Below, piece by piece: positions 27,042 through 36,520 of a DNA stretch of 64,000 nt. The notes beneath the pieces are model-generated. The model did no database searches and had not been told where the DNA came from. It saw nothing but the letters and a program-made list of their open reading frames with translations. A program made the position numbers and the translations under genes. Within the stretch, counting starts at the first letter, position 1. Every line of letters starts with the position of its first letter. The stretch comes from Stutzerimonas azotifigens (lineage in GTDB: Bacteria > Pseudomonadota > Gammaproteobacteria > Pseudomonadales > Pseudomonadaceae), in assembly GCF_013522725.1 (NCBI RefSeq), contig NZ_JAAMRF010000007.1:124001-188000 (forward strand), read 5' to 3'.

Positions 27042-27271
27042 CGTTTCGTCACTTCCAAAGGGGCTACGGGCATTAGGCGGTGCGCTGACGCGGCGGGGCG
27101 GTTGACGCTGCGGTCGGGCGCCCGGTCGTGCGATTCCAGGCAACGTAAAAAGGCGTGAAAAAGAGTGTCACTTTACTGCATCTGCCGCCGTCTAGACTAA
27201 CGTGGAACCATCGTCCTGTGGGGTCAGTCACTACCGGGGACCTCTTTCACCAAGCCAAACGGAGTTGATCA
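27042..27271. other. Divergent intergenic region between moxR and gdhB
   Basis: 230 bases that must hold both promoters. For gdhB a TAGACT box (27193-27198) with TTTACT 15 bases upstream is possible but poor, since the spacer is short. A GTCTAGAC palindrome overlaps it. No terminator or RNA gene is seen. GGAG at 27261-27264 is the gdhB RBS. Confidence 0.5.
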
Positions 27272-30200
27272 ATGGCGTTCTTTACAGCGGCCAGCAAAGC
27301 CGACTTTCAGCACCAACTGCAAGCGGCACTGGCGCAGCATGTAGGTGAGGAGCTACTGCCACAAGTAGGGCTCTTCGCCGAACAGTTCTTCGGTATCACT
27401 TCCCTCTCTGAACTCACCGAGCGCCGCATGACCGACCTGGTCGGATCGACCCTGGCGACCTGGCGACTGCTCGAGCGCTTCGACCCGGCGACCCCCGAAG
27501 TCAGCGTCTTCAACCCCGACTACGAGAAGCACGGCTGGCAATCTACCCACACGGTGGTCGAGGTCCTGCATCCGGACATGCCGTTTCTGGTCGACTCCGT
27601 ACGTATGGAGTTGACCCGTCGCGGGTTCAGCATCCACACCCTGCAGAACAGCGTGCTGAAGGTGCGCCGCGATGGCGAAGGCGTTCTCCAGGAAGTCATA
27701 CCCAAGGGCGCCGATAGCACCGGTTGTCATGCCGAGTCGGTCATTTTTATCGAGATCGACCGCTGCGCCGGTGCCGCCGCGCTGCGCGAACTGGAGCAGG
27801 CGCTGCTCAGCGTGCTGGCCGATGTCCGTCTCGCCGTAGGCGATTTCGCCGCCATGAAGGCCAAGGCCGCGGAGCTGCAGCAGCAGGTGGACGCCAGTTC
27901 GCTGCAGGTGGAGGGCGTAGAGCTGGCCGAGATCAAGGCGTTCCTCGACTGGCTGGTGGACAACAACTTTACCTTCCTCGGTTATGAGGAGTTCACCGTC
28001 GAGCCCCGCGAAGACGGCGGGCGCCTGGTCTATGACGAAGGCTCGCTGCTGGGGCTGTCCAAGCGTCTTCGCACAGGCCTGGCCGAGACCGACCTGCATA
28101 TCGAACCAAAGGCGGTAGCGTACCTGAACGAGCCGCTGCTGCTGTCGTTCGCCAAGGCGGCCATCCCCAGCCGAGTGCATCGTCCGGCCTATCCCGACTT
28201 CGTCTCGATCCGGCAGATGGACGAGCAGGGGCGGGTGGTCAGGGAATGCCGCTTCATGGGCCTGTTCACCTCGGCGGTCTATACCCAGAGCGTGCGTCAC
28301 ATTCCCTATATAAGGCGTAAGGTCGAGGTCATCGTGCGTCGTGCCGGCTTCGATCACTCGGCTCACCTGGCCAAGGAGCTGGCCCAGGTGCTCGAAGTGC
28401 TTCCGCGCGATGAACTGTTCCAGACGCCGATCGACGAGCTGTTCGATACCGCCATCGCCATCGTGCAGATCCAGGAGCGCAACAAGCTGCGGCTGTTCCT
28501 GCGCACCGATCCCTATGGGCGCTTCTGCTACTGCCTGGTCTATGTGCCGCGTTTCAGCTACTCCACCGAAACGCGCCTGCGTATCCAGCAGGTCCTGATG
28601 GACCGGCTCAAGGCGAGCGACTGCGAGTTCTGGACCTATTTCTCCGAGTCAGTGCTGACGCGGGTGCAGTTCATCCTGCGCATCGACCCCTCGCAGCCGC
28701 TCAACATCGATACCGCGCGGCTGGAGCAGGAAGTCATCCAGGCCTGCCGTACCTGGCAGGACGAGTACACCAGCCTGGTTGTCGAGCGGTTCGGCGAAGC
28801 CCAGGGCACCATGCTGCTGGCCGACTTTCCGAAGGGCTTCCCGGCCGGCTACCAGGAGCGCTTCACGCCCAACTCCGCTGCCGTCGACATGCAGCACGTG
28901 CTCAGCCTGAGCGATGAGCGCCCCCTGGTGATGAGCTTCTACCAGCCGATTACGGCGGTGGAAGATCGCCTGCACTGCAAGATCTACCGCATCGACAACC
29001 CGCTGGCGCTGTCGGACATGCTGCCGATCTTGGAAAACCTCGGGCTGCGCGTGCTCGGCGAATTCCCGTACCGGCTGCGTCACCGTAACGGTCGCGAGTA
29101 CTGGATTCACGATTTCGCCTTCACCTATGCCGAAGGGCTCGAGATCGACCTGCTGGAAATCAACGAGCCGCTGCAGGATGCCTTCATCAACATCAGCAAC
29201 GGGCTGGCCGAGAACGACGGGTTCAACCGGCTGATCCTGAGTGCTGGCCTGACTTGGCGCGAAGTGGCGCTGCTGCGAGCCTATGCGCGCTACCTCAAGC
29301 AGATCCGCATTGGCTTCGACCTGGGCTACATCGCCAGCGCGTTGCTCAATCACACCACGGTCACCCGAGAGCTGGTGCGGCTGTTCAAGATGCGCTTCTA
29401 CTTGGCACGCAAGCTCGGCGAGGGCGATCTGGCAGACAAGCAGCAGCGCCTCGAACAGGCCATTCTGACCGCGCTCGACGATGTCGCCGTGCTCAACGAG
29501 GACCGCATCCTGCGCCGATACCTGGCGTTGATCAAAGCCACGCTGCGCACCAATTTCTATCAGCCGGATGTCGACGGCAAAGGCAAGAGCTACATCAGCT
29601 TCAAGTTCGATCCACGTGCGATTCCGGAAATGCCGCGGCCAGCACCGAAGTTCGAAATCTTCGTCTACTCGCCTCGGGTCGAAGGCGTGCATCTGCGTGG
29701 CGGCAAGGTCGCACGCGGTGGTCTGCGCTGGTCCGATCGAGAGGAGGACTACCGCACCGAAGTGCTGGGCCTGGTCAAGGCGCAGCAGGTCAAGAACGCC
29801 GTCATCGTTCCCGGTGGAGCCAAGGGCGGATTCGTTCCGCGTCGCCTGCCGACAACTGGCTCGCGGGATGAAATTCAGGCCGAGGCCATCGCCTGCTATC
29901 GCATCTTCATCAGCGGGCTATTGGACATCACCGACAACCTCAAGGAGGGGGTCGTGGTGCCGCCGGCCAACGTGCTGCGTTATGACGAGGACGACCCCTA
30001 TCTGGTCGTCGCTGCGGACAAGGGTACTGCCACGTTTTCCGACATCGCCAACGGCATTGCCGCCGAATACGACTTCTGGCTTGGCGACGCCTTCGCTTCC
30101 GGCGGTTCGGCCGGTTACGACCACAAGAAGATGGGCATCACCGCCAAGGGTGCCTGGGTCTCGGTGCAGCGGCATTTCCGCGAGCGCGGCATCAACGTAC

Positions 30201-32122
30201 AGACCGACCCGGTGACGGTAATTGGAATCGGCGACATGGCGGGCGACGTGTTCGGCAACGGCATGCTGTTGTCCAGCACGCTGCAGCTGGTCGCTGCGTT
30301 CAACCACTTGCACATCTTCATCGATCCGAATCCGGACGCTGCGCGCAGCTTTCTGGAGCGTCAACGCTTGTTCGACCTGCCGCGTTCGTCGTGGACCGAT
30401 TATGACGCCACGCTGATCTCCGCAGGCGGCGGTGTCTTCTCGCGGTCTGCCAAGAGCATCGCGATCACGCCGCAGATGAAGGAGCGCTTCGAGATCAGTG
30501 CCGATCAGCTGACCCCCACCGAGCTGCTCAATGCGCTGCTCAAGGCGCCGGTCGACCTGCTCTGGAACGGCGGCATCGGCACCTACGTCAAGAGCAGCGA
30601 AGAAACCCACGCCGACGTCGGCGACAAGGCCAACGATGCGCTGCGCGTCAACGGCAGCGAATTGCGCGCCAAGGTGGTGGGCGAGGGCGGCAACCTCGGC
30701 ATGACTCAGTTGGGCCGCGTCGAGTACGGTTTGCACGGCGGTGCCAGCAACACCGACTTCATCGACAACGCCGGTGGGGTCAATTGCTCCGACCATGAGG
30801 TGAACATCAAGATCCTCCTCAACGAAGTGGTCAGCGCGGGCGATATGACCGAGAAACAGCGCAACCAGCTGCTGGTGGAGATGACCGATTCGGTTGCCGA
30901 ACTGGTCATCCACGACAACTACAAGCAGACCCAGGCGCTGTCCCAGGCCGAACACCACGCGCATGAGCGGGCCGGTGAGTACAAGCGGCTCATTGCAGCG
31001 CTGGAAGCCGACGGTTTGCTTGACCGTAACCTGGAGTTCCTGCCGTCGGACGAGGCGCTGGATGAGCGGGCGGCGCAAGGTCAGGGGCTGACGCGTGCCG
31101 AGCTGTCGGTACTGATTTCCTACAGCAAGATCGACCTGAAAAACGCGCTGCTCAAGTCCAGCGTGCCAGACGATGCCTATTTCGCTCGCGAGATGGAAAC
31201 GGCGTTCCCGCCGCTTCTGGCCGAACGCTTCGGCGAGGCCATGTACCGCCATCGCCTCAAGCGCGAAATCGTCGCTACGCAGATCGCCAACGATCTGGTG
31301 AACAACATGGGCGTCACGTTCGCCCATCGTCTGAAGTCCGCTACCGGTATGAGCCAGGCGGCTGTGGCCAGCGCCTATATCGTCGTGCGCGACGTGTTCC
31401 GCCTGCCGCATTGGTGGCAGCAGATCGAGGCGCTCGACCATCAGGTGCCTGCGCAGCTGCAGCTCACGCTGATGAACGAGCTGACGCGGCTGGGGCGGCG
31501 TGCCACACGCTGGTTCCTGCGCAATCGCCGCGACGAGCTCGATGCCGCACGCGACGTGCAGCACTTCGGCCCTCGGGTCGAGGCGCTGTCGATGCGCCTG
31601 GACGAACTGCTCGAAGGTCCACCCCACGAGCTGTGGCAGGCGCGCTATGGTCAGTACGTCGAAGCGGGTGTGCCGGAGGAACTGGCGCGTATGGTCGCAG
31701 GCACCAGTCACCTTTACACACTGTTGCCGATCATCGAGGCGGCCGAGGTCACCGGCGAAACCCTGGAGAATGTCGCGTCGGCCTATTTCTCGGTGGGCGG
31801 TGCGCTCGAGCTGTCCTGGTACATGCACCAGCTGACCAATCTGCCGGTACGCAACAACTGGCAGGCGCTGGCGCGCGAGGGCTTCCGTGACGACTTGGAC
31901 AATCAGCAGCGCAGCATTACCGTCTCGGTATTGCGCATGCCGGATGGTCCCGAGGAGTTCGATGCCCGCGTGGCGCTGTGGCTCGAGCAGCGTCCGGCGC
32001 TGGTCGACCGCTGGAGGGCGATCCTCGGAGAGCTGCGCAGCTCGGGCGATGTCGACTACGCGATGTACGTGGTCGCCAGCCGCGAACTGCAAGATCTGGC
32101 GCAAAGCGGTAGCCGTATCTAG
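27272..32122 (+). CDS. gdhB: NAD-specific glutamate dehydrogenase, large (180 kDa) class
   Basis: 1616 residues, matching the roughly 1620 of the Pseudomonas GdhB/L-GDH family. N-terminal ACT-like regulatory modules occupy the first 700 or so residues. The catalytic Glu/Leu/Phe/Val-DH domain includes GGLRWSDREEDYRTEVLGL and KNAVIVPGGAKGGF (about 815-855, substrate and catalytic Lys). The NAD Rossmann motif GIGDMAGDVFGNGML lies near 985. It converts glutamate to 2-oxoglutarate plus ammonia, mainly for growth on amino acids, feeding the TCA genes that follow. Monocistronic, with a terminator at 32138-32168. Confidence 0.96.
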   Translation: MAFFTAASKADFQHQLQAALAQHVGEELLPQVGLFAEQFFGITSLSELTERRMTDLVGSTLATWRLLERFDPATPEVSVFNPDYEKHGWQSTHTVVEVLHPDMPFLVDSVRMELTRRGFSIHTLQNSVLKVRRDGEGVLQEVIPKGADSTGCHAESVIFIEIDRCAGAAALRELEQALLSVLADVRLAVGDFAAMKAKAAELQQQVDASSLQVEGVELAEIKAFLDWLVDNNFTFLGYEEFTVEPREDGGRLVYDEGSLLGLSKRLRTGLAETDLHIEPKAVAYLNEPLLLSFAKAAIPSRVHRPAYPDFVSIRQMDEQGRVVRECRFMGLFTSAVYTQSVRHIPYIRRKVEVIVRRAGFDHSAHLAKELAQVLEVLPRDELFQTPIDELFDTAIAIVQIQERNKLRLFLRTDPYGRFCYCLVYVPRFSYSTETRLRIQQVLMDRLKASDCEFWTYFSESVLTRVQFILRIDPSQPLNIDTARLEQEVIQACRTWQDEYTSLVVERFGEAQGTMLLADFPKGFPAGYQERFTPNSAAVDMQHVLSLSDERPLVMSFYQPITAVEDRLHCKIYRIDNPLALSDMLPILENLGLRVLGEFPYRLRHRNGREYWIHDFAFTYAEGLEIDLLEINEPLQDAFINISNGLAENDGFNRLILSAGLTWREVALLRAYARYLKQIRIGFDLGYIASALLNHTTVTRELVRLFKMRFYLARKLGEGDLADKQQRLEQAILTALDDVAVLNEDRILRRYLALIKATLRTNFYQPDVDGKGKSYISFKFDPRAIPEMPRPAPKFEIFVYSPRVEGVHLRGGKVARGGLRWSDREEDYRTEVLGLVKAQQVKNAVIVPGGAKGGFVPRRLPTTGSRDEIQAEAIACYRIFISGLLDITDNLKEGVVVPPANVLRYDEDDPYLVVAADKGTATFSDIANGIAAEYDFWLGDAFASGGSAGYDHKKMGITAKGAWVSVQRHFRERGINVQTDPVTVIGIGDMAGDVFGNGMLLSSTLQLVAAFNHLHIFIDPNPDAARSFLERQRLFDLPRSSWTDYDATLISAGGGVFSRSAKSIAITPQMKERFEISADQLTPTELLNALLKAPVDLLWNGGIGTYVKSSEETHADVGDKANDALRVNGSELRAKVVGEGGNLGMTQLGRVEYGLHGGASNTDFIDNAGGVNCSDHEVNIKILLNEVVSAGDMTEKQRNQLLVEMTDSVAELVIHDNYKQTQALSQAEHHAHERAGEYKRLIAALEADGLLDRNLEFLPSDEALDERAAQGQGLTRAELSVLISYSKIDLKNALLKSSVPDDAYFAREMETAFPPLLAERFGEAMYRHRLKREIVATQIANDLVNNMGVTFAHRLKSATGMSQAAVASAYIVVRDVFRLPHWWQQIEALDHQVPAQLQLTLMNELTRLGRRATRWFLRNRRDELDAARDVQHFGPRVEALSMRLDELLEGPPHELWQARYGQYVEAGVPEELARMVAGTSHLYTLLPIIEAAEVTGETLENVASAYFSVGGALELSWYMHQLTNLPVRNNWQALAREGFRDDLDNQQRSITVSVLRMPDGPEEFDARVALWLEQRPALVDRWRAILGELRSSGDVDYAMYVVASRELQDLAQSGSRI

Positions 32123-32137
32123 CGGTCGGCTGTGAAG

Positions 32138-32168
32138 AAAAAGCCCCGCTTCGGCGGGGCTTTCTTTT
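32138..32168 (+). terminator. Rho-independent terminator after gdhB
   Basis: AAGCCCCGC (32141-32149), loop TTCG, GCGGGGCTT (32154-32162), with an A-run before and TTTCTTTT after. The UUCG tetraloop makes it very stable. Confidence 0.92.
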
Positions 32169-32287
32169 ATGCGTTGGAAGATGCCCGCACCGCAACGAGG
32201 TTCGCGTGCCATGCAGGCTCGGCATTCGATGAGCGTGGCTACGACGGCTGGCGGAACCTGGGAGCATTTCGCCAGGCTCTGAAAATG

Positions 32288-32318
32288 CGAACGCCCGATG
32301 CAATGCATCGGGCGTTCG
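32288..32318 (-). terminator. Terminator-like hairpin after gltA
   Basis: A 14-bp perfect stem: CGAACGCCCGATGC (32288-32301), 3-base loop, GCATCGGGCGTTCG (32305-32318). Read on the minus strand it is followed by CATTTTC, a short U-rich stretch, which fits termination of gltA 45 bases after its stop. The 119 bases between it and the gdhB terminator show nothing else. Confidence 0.75.
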
Positions 32319-32362
32319 AGGAAGCAACCTGGAAAGCTGTAACCCTCCCAGGCGGGCGAGGC

Positions 32363-33634
32363 TTAGCGTGGCATGTCGCGCTGAGGGTGCCCGGTGTAGA
32401 GCTGGCGAGGACGGCCGATCTTGTAAGGGCCGGAGAGCATTTCCTTCCAGTGGGAGATCCAGCCCACGGTGCGTGCCAGGGCGAAGATCACGGTGAACAT
32501 GCTGGTCGGAATGCCGATCGCCTTGAGGATGATGCCCGAATAGAAGTCGACGTTCGGATAGAGATTGCGCTCGACGAAATAGGGGTCGTTGCGCGCGATT
32601 TCCTCAAGCTTCATCGCCAGTTCCAGCTGGGGATCGTTGATGCCCAGCTCCGCCAGGACCTCGTCGCAGGTCTGCTTCATGACCTTGGCGCGCGGGTCGA
32701 AGTTCTTGTAGACGCGGTGACCGAAGCCCATGAGCTTGAAGGGGTCGTCCTTGTCCTTGGCCTTGGCCACGAACTTCTCGATGTTCGAGACGTCGCCGAT
32801 CTCGTCGAGCATGGTCAGCACGGCTTCGTTGGCCCCGCCGTGGGCAGGGCCCCAGAGCGCGGCGATGCCGGCCGCGATGCAGGCGAACGGGTTGGCACCC
32901 GACGAGCCGGCCAGGCGGACGGTGGATGTCGAGGCGTTCTGCTCATGGTCGGCATGGAGGATGAAGATCCGGTCCATCGCCTTGGCCAGCGTCGGGCTGA
33001 TCGGTTTGATCTCGCACGGCGTGTTGAACATCATGTGCAGGAAGTTTTCCGCGTAGTTCAGGTCGTTACGCGGATACATCATCGGCTGACCCATGGAGTA
33101 CTTGTACGTCATGGCGGCGATGGTCGGCATCTTGGCGATCAGGCGCATCGCGGAAACTTCACGGTGCTGCGGATTATTGATGTCGAGCGAGTCGTGATAG
33201 AAGGCCGACAGCGCACCGATCACGCCGCACATGATGGCCATTGGATGTGCATCGCGACGGAAGCCGTTGAAGAAGGTCTTCAGTTGCTCATGAACCATGG
33301 TGTGGTTCTTGATGGTGCTGACAAAGGCGGCTTTTTCTTCTGCGCTGGGAAGTTCGCCATTGAGCAGCAGGTAGCAGGTCTCGAGATAGTCGGACTTCTC
33401 GGCGAGCTGCTCGATGGGGTAGCCGCGATGGAGGAGCACGCCCTTGTCACCATCAATATAGGTGATCTTGGACTCGCAAGAGGCGGTCGACATGAAGCCT
33501 GGATCGAAGGTGAACTGACCCGTGGAGGTCAGGCCTCGAACGTCGATTACATCAGGCCCTACGGTGCCGGATAAAACGGGCAGTTCGACGGGGGCTGCGC
33601 CCTCGATGATCAACTGCGCTTTTTTGTCAGCCAT
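32363..33634 (-). CDS. gltA: Citrate synthase (type II, hexameric class)
   Basis: 423 residues, the length of Gram-negative NADH-sensitive citrate synthases. The N-terminal beta domain opens with [19 protein letters not shown]. Active-site His residues are in [12 protein letters not shown] and [10 protein letters not shown], and the catalytic Asp in [13 protein letters not shown]. The enzyme condenses acetyl-CoA and oxaloacetate, the entry step of the TCA cycle. AGGAGG lies six to seven bases before ATG 33634. It is divergent from sdhC and served by the strong promoter at 33694-33721. Confidence 0.96.
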   Translation of the reverse strand: MADKKAQLIIEGAAPVELPVLSGTVGPDVIDVRGLTSTGQFTFDPGFMSTASCESKITYIDGDKGVLLHRGYPIEQLAEKSDYLETCYLLLNGELPSAEEKAAFVSTIKNHTMVHEQLKTFFNGFRRDAHPMAIMCGVIGALSAFYHDSLDINNPQHREVSAMRLIAKMPTIAAMTYKYSMGQPMMYPRNDLNYAENFLHMMFNTPCEIKPISPTLAKAMDRIFILHADHEQNASTSTVRLAGSSGANPFACIAAGIAALWGPAHGGANEAVLTMLDEIGDVSNIEKFVAKAKDKDDPFKLMGFGHRVYKNFDPRAKVMKQTCDEVLAELGINDPQLELAMKLEEIARNDPYFVERNLYPNVDFYSGIILKAIGIPTSMFTVIFALARTVGWISHWKEMLSGPYKIGRPRQLYTGHPQRDMPR

Positions 33635-33691
33635 GTATGGCCTCCTGTCTTATGCTTGGAATCATCAGAAACCCCCCACGCAGGGCCCGCA

Positions 33692-33728
33692 TCACTATAG
33701 TGAGATAAATCTCAAAGTCAATTTGAGA
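33692..33728. repeat. Three overlapping palindromes over the gltA promoter
   Basis: TCACTATAGTGA (33692-33703) is a perfect 12-bp palindrome. TGAGA-TAAA-TCTCA (33701-33714) shares bases with it. TCTCAAA-GTCAA-TTTGAGA (33710-33728) shares bases with the second. Together they cover the -10, spacer and -35 of the gltA promoter, the expected place for repressor binding. Confidence 0.6.
33694..33721 (-). promoter_or_regulatory. Sigma70 promoter of gltA
   Basis: On the minus strand: -35 TTGACT (33721-33716), 16-base spacer, -10 TATAGT (33699-33694), each five of six to consensus. Predicted start near 33686. Confidence 0.8.
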
Positions 33729-33835
33729 GAAGCCTCTGCGCAGACGGCTTCATGGCGCCCTTTTTGTGTCTGTAGTCAGCTGTTTACGACATTTATATAG
33801 GCGCTGCAATGAGCGTTTGGTGGCACTTCACCACA

Positions 33836-33864
33836 TTGTCATTAGCCACCTAACTGTTTATACT
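33836..33864 (+). promoter_or_regulatory. Sigma70 promoter of sdhCDAB
   Basis: -35 TTGTCA (33836-33841), 17-base spacer, -10 TATACT (33859-33864), five of six bases matching at each box and ideal spacing. Predicted start near 33871, leaving a long leader of about 115 bases before sdhC. Confidence 0.8.
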
Positions 33865-33984
33865 CGGCGACCGACCGGCAGGGGCCTTGCCAGCCGATAA
33901 CTGCAGGTTGTCACTCGTGGGTAGCGGGCACATTCCAGTGCTCATCCCAACAACTTTGCCCTGCGTCTTTTGGGGCTCTCAAGT

Positions 33985-34371
33985 GTGAAAAACGCCGTGA
34001 AAAGCCAAAGACCTGTAAACCTCGATCTTAGGACTATCAAACTCCCCATCACTGCCTACACGTCGATTCTTCATCGTGTATCCGGTGTGATCCTGTTCCT
34101 TGGTATCGCCATACTGCTGCTTGCGCTGGACACCTCCCTGTCTTCCGAGGAAGGCTTCGGGCGCGTTCAGGATTACCTTGCCAGTCCGCTTGCCAAACTT
34201 GTGATCTGGGGACTTCTGTCCGCACTGTTGTACCACCTGGTGGCGGGCATCCGTCATCTGATCATGGACACTGGCCATGGCGAGACGCTGCAGGGCGGCA
34301 AGCTGGGCTCGAAAATTGTTCTCGCCGTTTCCGCGGTGCTGATCGTTCTGGCGGGAGTGTGGATATGGTAA
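33985..34371 (+). CDS. sdhC: Succinate dehydrogenase cytochrome b556 subunit
   Basis: 128 residues from GTG 33985, giving MKNAVKSQRPVNLDLRTIKL, the length and start pattern of Pseudomonas SdhC; a TTG at 33970 in the same frame is less likely. Three membrane helices are visible. Ser27 and Arg31 (SILHRVSG) match the E. coli quinone-site residues, and His84 (LLYHLVAG) matches the heme b ligand. With SdhD it anchors SdhAB in the inner membrane and passes electrons to ubiquinone. First gene of sdhCDAB-sucAB-lpd-sucCD. Confidence 0.92.
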   Translation: MKNAVKSQRPVNLDLRTIKLPITAYTSILHRVSGVILFLGIAILLLALDTSLSSEEGFGRVQDYLASPLAKLVIWGLLSALLYHLVAGIRHLIMDTGHGETLQGGKLGSKIVLAVSAVLIVLAGVWIW

Positions 34372-34733
34372 CCAACGTCACCAACCTGTCGCGTTCGGGC
34401 CTCTATGATTGGATGGCTCAGCGCGTTTCGGCAGTGGTTCTTGCGGCTTATTTCCTGTTTCTTCTCGGATACCTCGTTTCTCACCCGGGCCTCGGTTATG
34501 CGGAATGGCATGCGCTGTTTTCGACTAACTGGATGCGCATCTTCAGCTTGCTGGCGCTTGTTTCTCTGAGCGTGCACTCGTGGGTCGGTATGTGGACCAT
34601 CTCCACCGACTACCTGACCACGATGGCCATCGGCAAGTGGGCGACCGGTGTGCGTTTTCTGTTCCAGGCAGTATGTGGCATCGCGATGTTCACATTCTTC
34701 GTCTGGGGCGTGCAGATTCTCTGGGGTATCTGA
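34365..34733 (+). CDS. sdhD: Succinate dehydrogenase membrane anchor subunit
   Basis: 122 residues from ATG 34365, overlapping the sdhC stop by 7 bases with GGGAG at 34353-34357; GTG 34359 in frame is a less likely start. Three helices. His71 (SVHSWVG), Asp82 and Tyr83 (STDYL) coincide with the heme-ligand and quinone-site positions of E. coli SdhD. It completes the membrane heme b/ubiquinone site of complex II together with SdhC. Confidence 0.92.
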   Translation: MVTNVTNLSRSGLYDWMAQRVSAVVLAAYFLFLLGYLVSHPGLGYAEWHALFSTNWMRIFSLLALVSLSVHSWVGMWTISTDYLTTMAIGKWATGVRFLFQAVCGIAMFTFFVWGVQILWGI

Positions 34734-34736
34734 TTC

Positions 34737-36509
34737 ATGGCTAATATTCGTACGCTTTCCTTCGACGCCATCATCGTGGGCGGCGGCGGTGCCGGTATGC
34801 GCGCAGCATTGCAGCTTGCCCAGTCCGGCCACAAGACCGCCGTAGTAACTAAGGTTTTCCCGACTCGCTCGCACACTGTTTCTGCGCAGGGCGGCATCAC
34901 CTGCGCCATCGCCTCGGCCGATCCGAACGATGATTGGCGCTGGCACATGTATGACACCGTCAAAGGTTCCGATTACATCGGTGACCAGGACGCCATCGAG
35001 TACATGTGTTCCGTCGGCCCCGAAGCTGTCTTCGAGCTCGAGCACATGGGTCTGCCGTTCTCCCGTACCGAGCAGGGTCGTATCTATCAGCGTCCGTTCG
35101 GCGGTCAGTCCAAGGACTTCGGCAAGGGCGGTCAGGCTGCCCGTACCTGCGCCGCAGCCGACCGTACCGGCCACGCGCTGCTGCACACCCTTTATCAGGG
35201 GAACCTCAAAGCCGGTACGTCGTTCCTCAATGAATGGTATGCCGTGGACCTGGTGAAGAACCAGGACGGCGCTATCGTCGGTATCATCGCCATCTGCATC
35301 GAGAATGGCGAAACCGTCTACATTCGCTCCAAGGCCACCGTGCTGGCCACGGGTGGCGCGGGCCGCATCTATGCGTCGACCACCAATGCGCTGATCAATA
35401 CCGGTGACGGTGTCGGCATGGCGCTGCGTGCAGGCGTGCCGGTGCAGGACATCGAAATGTGGCAGTTCCACCCGACCGGTATCGCCGGGGCGGGGGTTCT
35501 CGTCACCGAAGGCTGCCGCGGCGAGGGTGGCTACCTGATCAACAAGCACGGCGAACGCTTCATGGAGCGTTACGCGCCGAACGCCAAGGACCTGGCCGGC
35601 CGCGACGTGGTCGCGCGCTCAATGGTCAAGGAAATCATCGCTGGCAACGGCTGTGGTCCGGATGGCGACCATGTGATGCTCAAACTCGACCACCTGGGCG
35701 AGGAAGTGCTTCATAGCCGTCTGCCAGGCATCTGCGAGCTGTCCAAGACATTCGCTCATGTGGATCCGGTGACCGCTCCGGTTCCTGTGGTTCCGACCTG
35801 CCACTACATGATGGGTGGCGTCGCCACCAATATCCATGGTCAGGCAATCACCCAGGACGCCAGCGGCAACGATGCCATCATCGAAGGCCTGTTCGCAGTC
35901 GGCGAAGTCGCCTGCGTGTCGGTGCACGGGGCCAACCGCCTGGGCGGCAACTCGCTGCTCGACCTGGTGGTTTTCGGTCGCGCTGCCGGTCTGCACCTGG
36001 AAAAGGCGCTGAAGGAAGGCATCGAGTACCGTGGCGCCAGCGAGACCGATCTGGATGTCGCGCTCAATCGCCTGGCTTCGCTCAACGAGCGCAGCACCGG
36101 CGAAGACGTTGCGCCGCTGCGCAAGGAACTGCAGAGCTGCATGCAGAACTACTTCGGTGTGTTCCGCACTGGCGAGTACATGCAGAAAGGTATCTCCCAG
36201 CTCGACGATCTGCGTCAGCGCATCAGCAACGTGAAAATTGCCGACAAGAGCCAATCCTTCAATACCGCGCGTATCGAAGCACTGGAACTCCAGAACCTTC
36301 TGGAAGTCGCAGAGGCTACCGCCATCGCTGCGGAAAATCGCAAAGAGTCCCGCGGTGCCCATGCGCGTGAAGACTTCGAAGAGCGTGATGATGAAAACTG
36401 GCTGTGCCACACCCTCTATTTCCCGGGTGAGAAGCGCGTAGCCAAGCGTGCCGTGAACTTCGCTCCGAAGACCGTTCCGGCATTCGAGCCCAAGGTTCGG
36501 ACTTATTAA
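34737..36509 (+). CDS. sdhA: Succinate dehydrogenase flavoprotein subunit
   Basis: 590 residues, as in E. coli (588). The FAD-binding motif [11 protein letters not shown] is at about 14-24, and the covalent FAD-binding His46 lies in [11 protein letters not shown]. Catalytic-site segments [13 protein letters not shown] and [11 protein letters not shown], and the His/Arg residues in [10 protein letters not shown] and [13 protein letters not shown], are intact. The enzyme oxidises succinate to fumarate and passes electrons to SdhB. It begins 3 bases after sdhD and relies on a weak RBS (GGGGT), suggesting coupling to upstream translation. Confidence 0.97.
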   Translation: MANIRTLSFDAIIVGGGGAGMRAALQLAQSGHKTAVVTKVFPTRSHTVSAQGGITCAIASADPNDDWRWHMYDTVKGSDYIGDQDAIEYMCSVGPEAVFELEHMGLPFSRTEQGRIYQRPFGGQSKDFGKGGQAARTCAAADRTGHALLHTLYQGNLKAGTSFLNEWYAVDLVKNQDGAIVGIIAICIENGETVYIRSKATVLATGGAGRIYASTTNALINTGDGVGMALRAGVPVQDIEMWQFHPTGIAGAGVLVTEGCRGEGGYLINKHGERFMERYAPNAKDLAGRDVVARSMVKEIIAGNGCGPDGDHVMLKLDHLGEEVLHSRLPGICELSKTFAHVDPVTAPVPVVPTCHYMMGGVATNIHGQAITQDASGNDAIIEGLFAVGEVACVSVHGANRLGGNSLLDLVVFGRAAGLHLEKALKEGIEYRGASETDLDVALNRLASLNERSTGEDVAPLRKELQSCMQNYFGVFRTGEYMQKGISQLDDLRQRISNVKIADKSQSFNTARIEALELQNLLEVAEATAIAAENRKESRGAHAREDFEERDDENWLCHTLYFPGEKRVAKRAVNFAPKTVPAFEPKVRTY

Positions 36510-36520
36510 GGGTGGCCGAT

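Larger units (their letters stand above)
33635..33984. other. Divergent control region between gltA and sdhC
   Basis: 350 bases without a gene. It contains a good sigma70 promoter in each direction, listed separately, and three overlapping palindromes at 33692-33728 on the gltA side. The gltA leader would be about 50 bases and the sdhC leader about 115 bases. No convincing small RNA gene or terminator was found between them. Confidence 0.7.

Noticed and set aside
29918-32308. Minus-strand open frame of 796 codons opposite gdhB
   Set aside because: Mirror frame of the conserved glutamate dehydrogenase; it also runs through the gdhB terminator.
32132-33574. Plus-strand open frame of 480 codons opposite gltA
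   Set aside because: Starts inside the gdhB terminator and is the mirror of citrate synthase.
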